From JAJPKK01 sp963787675 (GTDB taxonomy: Bacteria > Pseudomonadota > Alphaproteobacteria > Rhizobiales > Xanthobacteraceae), in NCBI GenBank assembly GCA_963787675.1, contig CAWBDV010000004.1:186001-250000 (forward strand): DNA of 64,000 nucleotides. Direction: 5' to 3'. The notes below the pieces were generated by a model, which saw only the letters and a list, made by a program, of their open reading frames with translations, did not search any database and was not told where the DNA came from. The stretch's first letter is position 1. The number at the start of each line of letters is the position of its first letter. A program made the translations under genes and the position numbers. Positions 61,859-64,000 of the stretch are shown one piece after another.

Positions 61859-62682
61859 GCGGCGAGCCGATCGCGATGACCTCCGTCGATGCTCCCGCGG
61901 GGGGCGCCATGGGGCGTTTCCAAAACATGCTGCCTCCGCTGGCCTTGAGCGCCGCAATCCTCGTCCTCTGGGAAGCTGCGATCCGGCTGTTCAAGCTTCC
62001 GACATTCGTGCTGCCGCCGCCGACGGCCATTTTCGTGTCGCTGGCGGAAAATCGCCGCCAACTCGCGGCTGCGGCGGAATCGACCGCGCTCGAAGTCCTG
62101 TTCGGCTTCGTGCTCGCCGCGATCACGGGCGTCGCAGTCGCGCTCGTCATCGTCGGCTTCGAGCGGTTCGGCCGTGCGCTTTACCCGCTGATCGTGCTGT
62201 TCCAGAACGTGCCGAAGGTCGCGCTCGCGCCGATCTTCATCCTCTGGTTCGGCTATGGCCTCGTGCCGAAGATCGTGCTGATCGTGGTCATCGCATTCTT
62301 CCCGGTTGCAATCGACATGCTGGCAGGCCTGCAATCGGTCGAGCCGTCATTCGTGTCGCTGATGCGGTCGGTCGGCGCCAACAACACCAAGATCCTGATG
62401 CGGGTGCGAGCGCCGCATTCGCTGCCGCATCTCATGGCGGGCCTCAAGGTGGCCATCACCTTCAGCGTGATCGGCGCGATCGTCGGCGAATTTGCCGGGG
62501 CGAATGAAGGCCTGGGCTATGTCATCCAGTTTGCCTCGACCCAACTCGATACGCCGCTCGTCTTTGCCGCACTCATCGTAGTGTCCGTCCTCGGCCTCGC
62601 GTTCTATTATGTGGTCGAGTTTGCCGAGCGGCTGCTGGTTCCCTGGGCACCGAAATTCGATCCGGTCCACCGGGGCGGCTAG
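61855..62682 (+). CDS. ABC importer permease (SsuC/TauC type)
   Basis: A 275-residue permease: ALSAAILVLWEAAIRLFKLPTFVLPPPTAIF, then LFQNVPKVALAPIFILWFGYGLVPKIVLI and the coupling loop SVGANNTKILMRVRAPHSLPHLMAGLKVAITFSVIGAIVGEFAGANEGLGYVI. Six helices. ATG overlaps the ATPase stop. With the binding protein at 62889 forms a complete NMT1-type importer, likely for the dioxygenase's substrate. Confidence 0.93.
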   Translation: MSGEPIAMTSVDAPAGGAMGRFQNMLPPLALSAAILVLWEAAIRLFKLPTFVLPPPTAIFVSLAENRRQLAAAAESTALEVLFGFVLAAITGVAVALVIVGFERFGRALYPLIVLFQNVPKVALAPIFILWFGYGLVPKIVLIVVIAFFPVAIDMLAGLQSVEPSFVSLMRSVGANNTKILMRVRAPHSLPHLMAGLKVAITFSVIGAIVGEFAGANEGLGYVIQFASTQLDTPLVFAALIVVSVLGLAFYYVVEFAERLLVPWAPKFDPVHRGG

Positions 62683-62702
62683 TGGCGTGGCCATGATCAC
62701 GA

Positions 62703-62810
62703 CGTCATTCCGGGGCGCCGAAGCGAAGCGGAGGCGAACCCGGAACCCATACGCCTTGGCCAGTGGTTATGGAGTCCGGGCTCGCCGTTTTACGGCGCCC
62801 CGGAATGACG
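62703..62810. repeat. Dispersed inverted-repeat element B (copy 2)
   Basis: CGTCATTCCGGGGCGCC at 62703-62719 is mirrored exactly by GGCGCCCCGGAATGACG at 62794-62810. The interior contains the GGTTATGGAGTCCGGG-type arm seen at 15587-15691. It lies inside the importer operon between permease and binding-protein genes. Confidence 0.85.
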
Positions 62811-62888
62811 GCCTAGGAGGCACGGAACGGCAATTGCATAGGATCCGCTGCATAGGATCCGCGGGACTGGGAACATCGGAGTCGGCGA

Positions 62889-63893
62889 ATGAAAAAGCTA
62901 TCTCTCGCGGCCGTATTGGCCGTTTCTATGAGCACCGCGGCGCTCGCGGCTGACAAGGTCACCGTCCAGCTTGATTATGTCGTGCGCGGCAATCACGCGA
63001 TGTTCTTTGTCGCGAAGCAAAAAGGATATTTCGCCAAGCAGGACATCGACGTCACCACGATCCAGCGGGGTACGAGCTCGTCGACGACCATGCGCCTCGT
63101 CGGCAACGGCAATGCCGAGTTCGGCTTCGGCGATCTGCCGACGCTTGCCGTGGCGCGCTCGCAGGACGTGCCGGTCGTGGCGCTCGCGGCGGTCAACCAG
63201 CACAGCCCGCTTGCGATGCTGGCACTGGCCGCCAAGCACAAGCTGACCAAGCCCCAGGATCTCAAAGGGCTCAATGTCGGGGTCCAGCCGTCCGGGTCGA
63301 CCTACATCTTCCTGAAGGCGTTCCTGGCTGCGAACAAGATGTCGCTCGACGACATCACCCAGAGCACCGTCACCCCGCCTTATGAGAACTATCTGCTGCT
63401 CGGCCGCGTCGATGCCGTGCCCGGCTATCTCGACGCCGAGGTGCCGGAGCTTGAAGCGAAGGCCGGCGGACCGGGATCGCTCTCGATCCTGCAGGGCTCG
63501 GATTTCGGCTACACCGTGTACGGGTCCGGGCTATTCACGTCGGAAAAAGTGATCGCCGAACGCAGCGATCTCGTGCAGCGCTTCGTCACCGCTTACGTGC
63601 AGGCGTTTGCGGACGTCGCCGCCAATCCCGTCGAGGCCGCCGACATCATCATCAAGGACAACCCGGAATACGCGGTGAAGAACGACGTGCTGGTGGCGCA
63701 GCTTCAGGCGGACATCAAGTCGACGTTCTTCAGCCCCGACACCAAGGCAAACGGCCTCGGCTGGATGACGGCTGATTATTGGGAGAAGACCACGAAGATT
63801 CTGCTCGACCAGGGGGCCATGAAACAGGCAATCAAGGTGGATGCGGCTTTCACCGACAAGTTCCTGTCGGGCGCGAAGCCGTTAAAACGGTAA
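62889..63893 (+). CDS. ABC importer binding protein (NMT1/SsuA type)
   Basis: A 334-residue periplasmic protein: signal peptide KKLSLAAVLAVSMSTAALAAD, then VTVQLDYVVRGNHAMFFVAKQKGYFAKQDIDVTTIQRGTSSSTTM. The GNGNAEFGFGDLPTLAVARSQDVPVVALAAVNQ stretch is typical of NMT1/nitrate/sulfonate-type proteins. It begins a further 206 bases after the permease, separated by element B. The substrate is not readable, but context favours an aromatic or heterocyclic acid. Confidence 0.92.
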   Translation: MKKLSLAAVLAVSMSTAALAADKVTVQLDYVVRGNHAMFFVAKQKGYFAKQDIDVTTIQRGTSSSTTMRLVGNGNAEFGFGDLPTLAVARSQDVPVVALAAVNQHSPLAMLALAAKHKLTKPQDLKGLNVGVQPSGSTYIFLKAFLAANKMSLDDITQSTVTPPYENYLLLGRVDAVPGYLDAEVPELEAKAGGPGSLSILQGSDFGYTVYGSGLFTSEKVIAERSDLVQRFVTAYVQAFADVAANPVEAADIIIKDNPEYAVKNDVLVAQLQADIKSTFFSPDTKANGLGWMTADYWEKTTKILLDQGAMKQAIKVDAAFTDKFLSGAKPLKR

Positions 63894-63917
63894 CAGTAGC
63901 GATTAGAGGGACACTTC

Positions 63918-64000
63918 ATGATCCGGCTGCTTGGCCGACAGACGTCGGGAAACGTTCAAAAAGTGCTTTTCCTGCTGGAGGAGATGGGCACCAAATACAA
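63918..64000 (+). CDS. Glutathione S-transferase family, N-terminal start (cut by window end)
   Basis: ATG 63918 opens MIRLLGRQTSGNVQKVLFLL then EEMGTKY, the thioredoxin-like beta-alpha start of a GST with Ser of TSGNVQK in the glutathione site. The rest is outside the window. Context next to a ring-cleavage dioxygenase recalls glutathione-dependent isomerases of gentisate pathways, but this N-terminus looks more like the general GST group than the zeta class. Confidence 0.75.
   Translation, partial: MIRLLGRQTSGNVQKVLFLLEEMGTKY

Noticed and set aside
1..64000. CRISPR array
   Set aside because: No set of regularly spaced direct repeats with unique spacers was seen; repeats found are palindromic elements or short tandem copies.

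Overview
The window is high-GC DNA read from a chromosome of an alphaproteobacterium. The order prfA-prmC-DUF4167, together with DUF1491, DUF2336 and TctC- and NMT1-type binding proteins and several families of dispersed intergenic palindromes, fits the Hyphomicrobiales (Bradyrhizobium/Xanthobacteraceae-like). The genus cannot be read from the sequence. No tRNA, rRNA or CRISPR array was found.

Region by region. (1) 1-7.0 kb is housekeeping: the end of prfA, prmC, a DUF4167 gene behind a 557-base leader, a polytopic membrane protein, a frameshifted methyltransferase, gloB and a DUF985 cupin. (2) 7.0-11.2 kb holds two tandem paralogous periplasmic PQQ alcohol dehydrogenases, both carrying the extra Asp associated with lanthanide use. 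(3) 11.3-18.3 kb returns to core genes: a lipoprotein operon, DUF2336, DUF1491, folK, folP, acs and DUF2059. (4) 18.4-22.1 kb is a small accessory patch. It has a parD antitoxin, a truncated parE, an IS5-like element, hicB with only a 3' scrap of hicA, and an AT-richer orphan gene. (5) 22.2-33.2 kb is metabolic: an SSS-like transporter, an E1 alpha/beta pair of a 2-oxoacid dehydrogenase without E2/E3, a Rid-family protein, an NMT1-type ABC importer with a divergent creatininase-family hydrolase, and a fragment of a TRAP binding protein. (6) 33.4-43.6 kb has a molybdopterin hydroxylase and an amidohydrolase, each broken by one in-frame TAG. It also has MarR and LysR regulators with palindromic sites, an alpha/beta hydrolase, a TauE/SafE transporter, a ferric-reductase-like membrane protein, an unannotated 56-residue gene and a TctC protein. 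(7) 43.7-48 kb looks like an organic-acid or aromatic-acid catabolic block: UbiD-type decarboxylase, a GMC oxidoreductase ruined by about five frameshifts, and a two-subunit ThDP decarboxylase. (8) 48-51.7 kb encodes two secreted proteins that each fuse a CarboxypepD_reg-like domain, a CxxCH c-haem site and a Vgb-like beta-propeller. (9) 53.6-59.1 kb is a minus-strand operon of a third PQQ dehydrogenase, a MxaJ/XoxJ-like binding protein, a Ped-type ABC-2 exporter and a second binding protein. (10) 59.4-64 kb, divergent from it, has a gentisate-type ring-cleavage dioxygenase, a Rid protein (frameshifted), a complete SsuABC/NMT1-type importer and the start of a glutathione S-transferase.

Together the genes describe an aerobic heterotroph that oxidises alcohols in the periplasm with PQQ enzymes and imports and cleaves aromatic or other organic acids. 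The regions most worth following up are the three PQQ dehydrogenases and the two haem/propeller fusion proteins. The second main theme is gene damage. Three single-codon nonsense changes (two look like CAG to TAG, one like TGG to TGA) and at least eight frameshifts lie in otherwise well-preserved genes. This means either recent pseudogenisation or local assembly error, and raw reads would decide.
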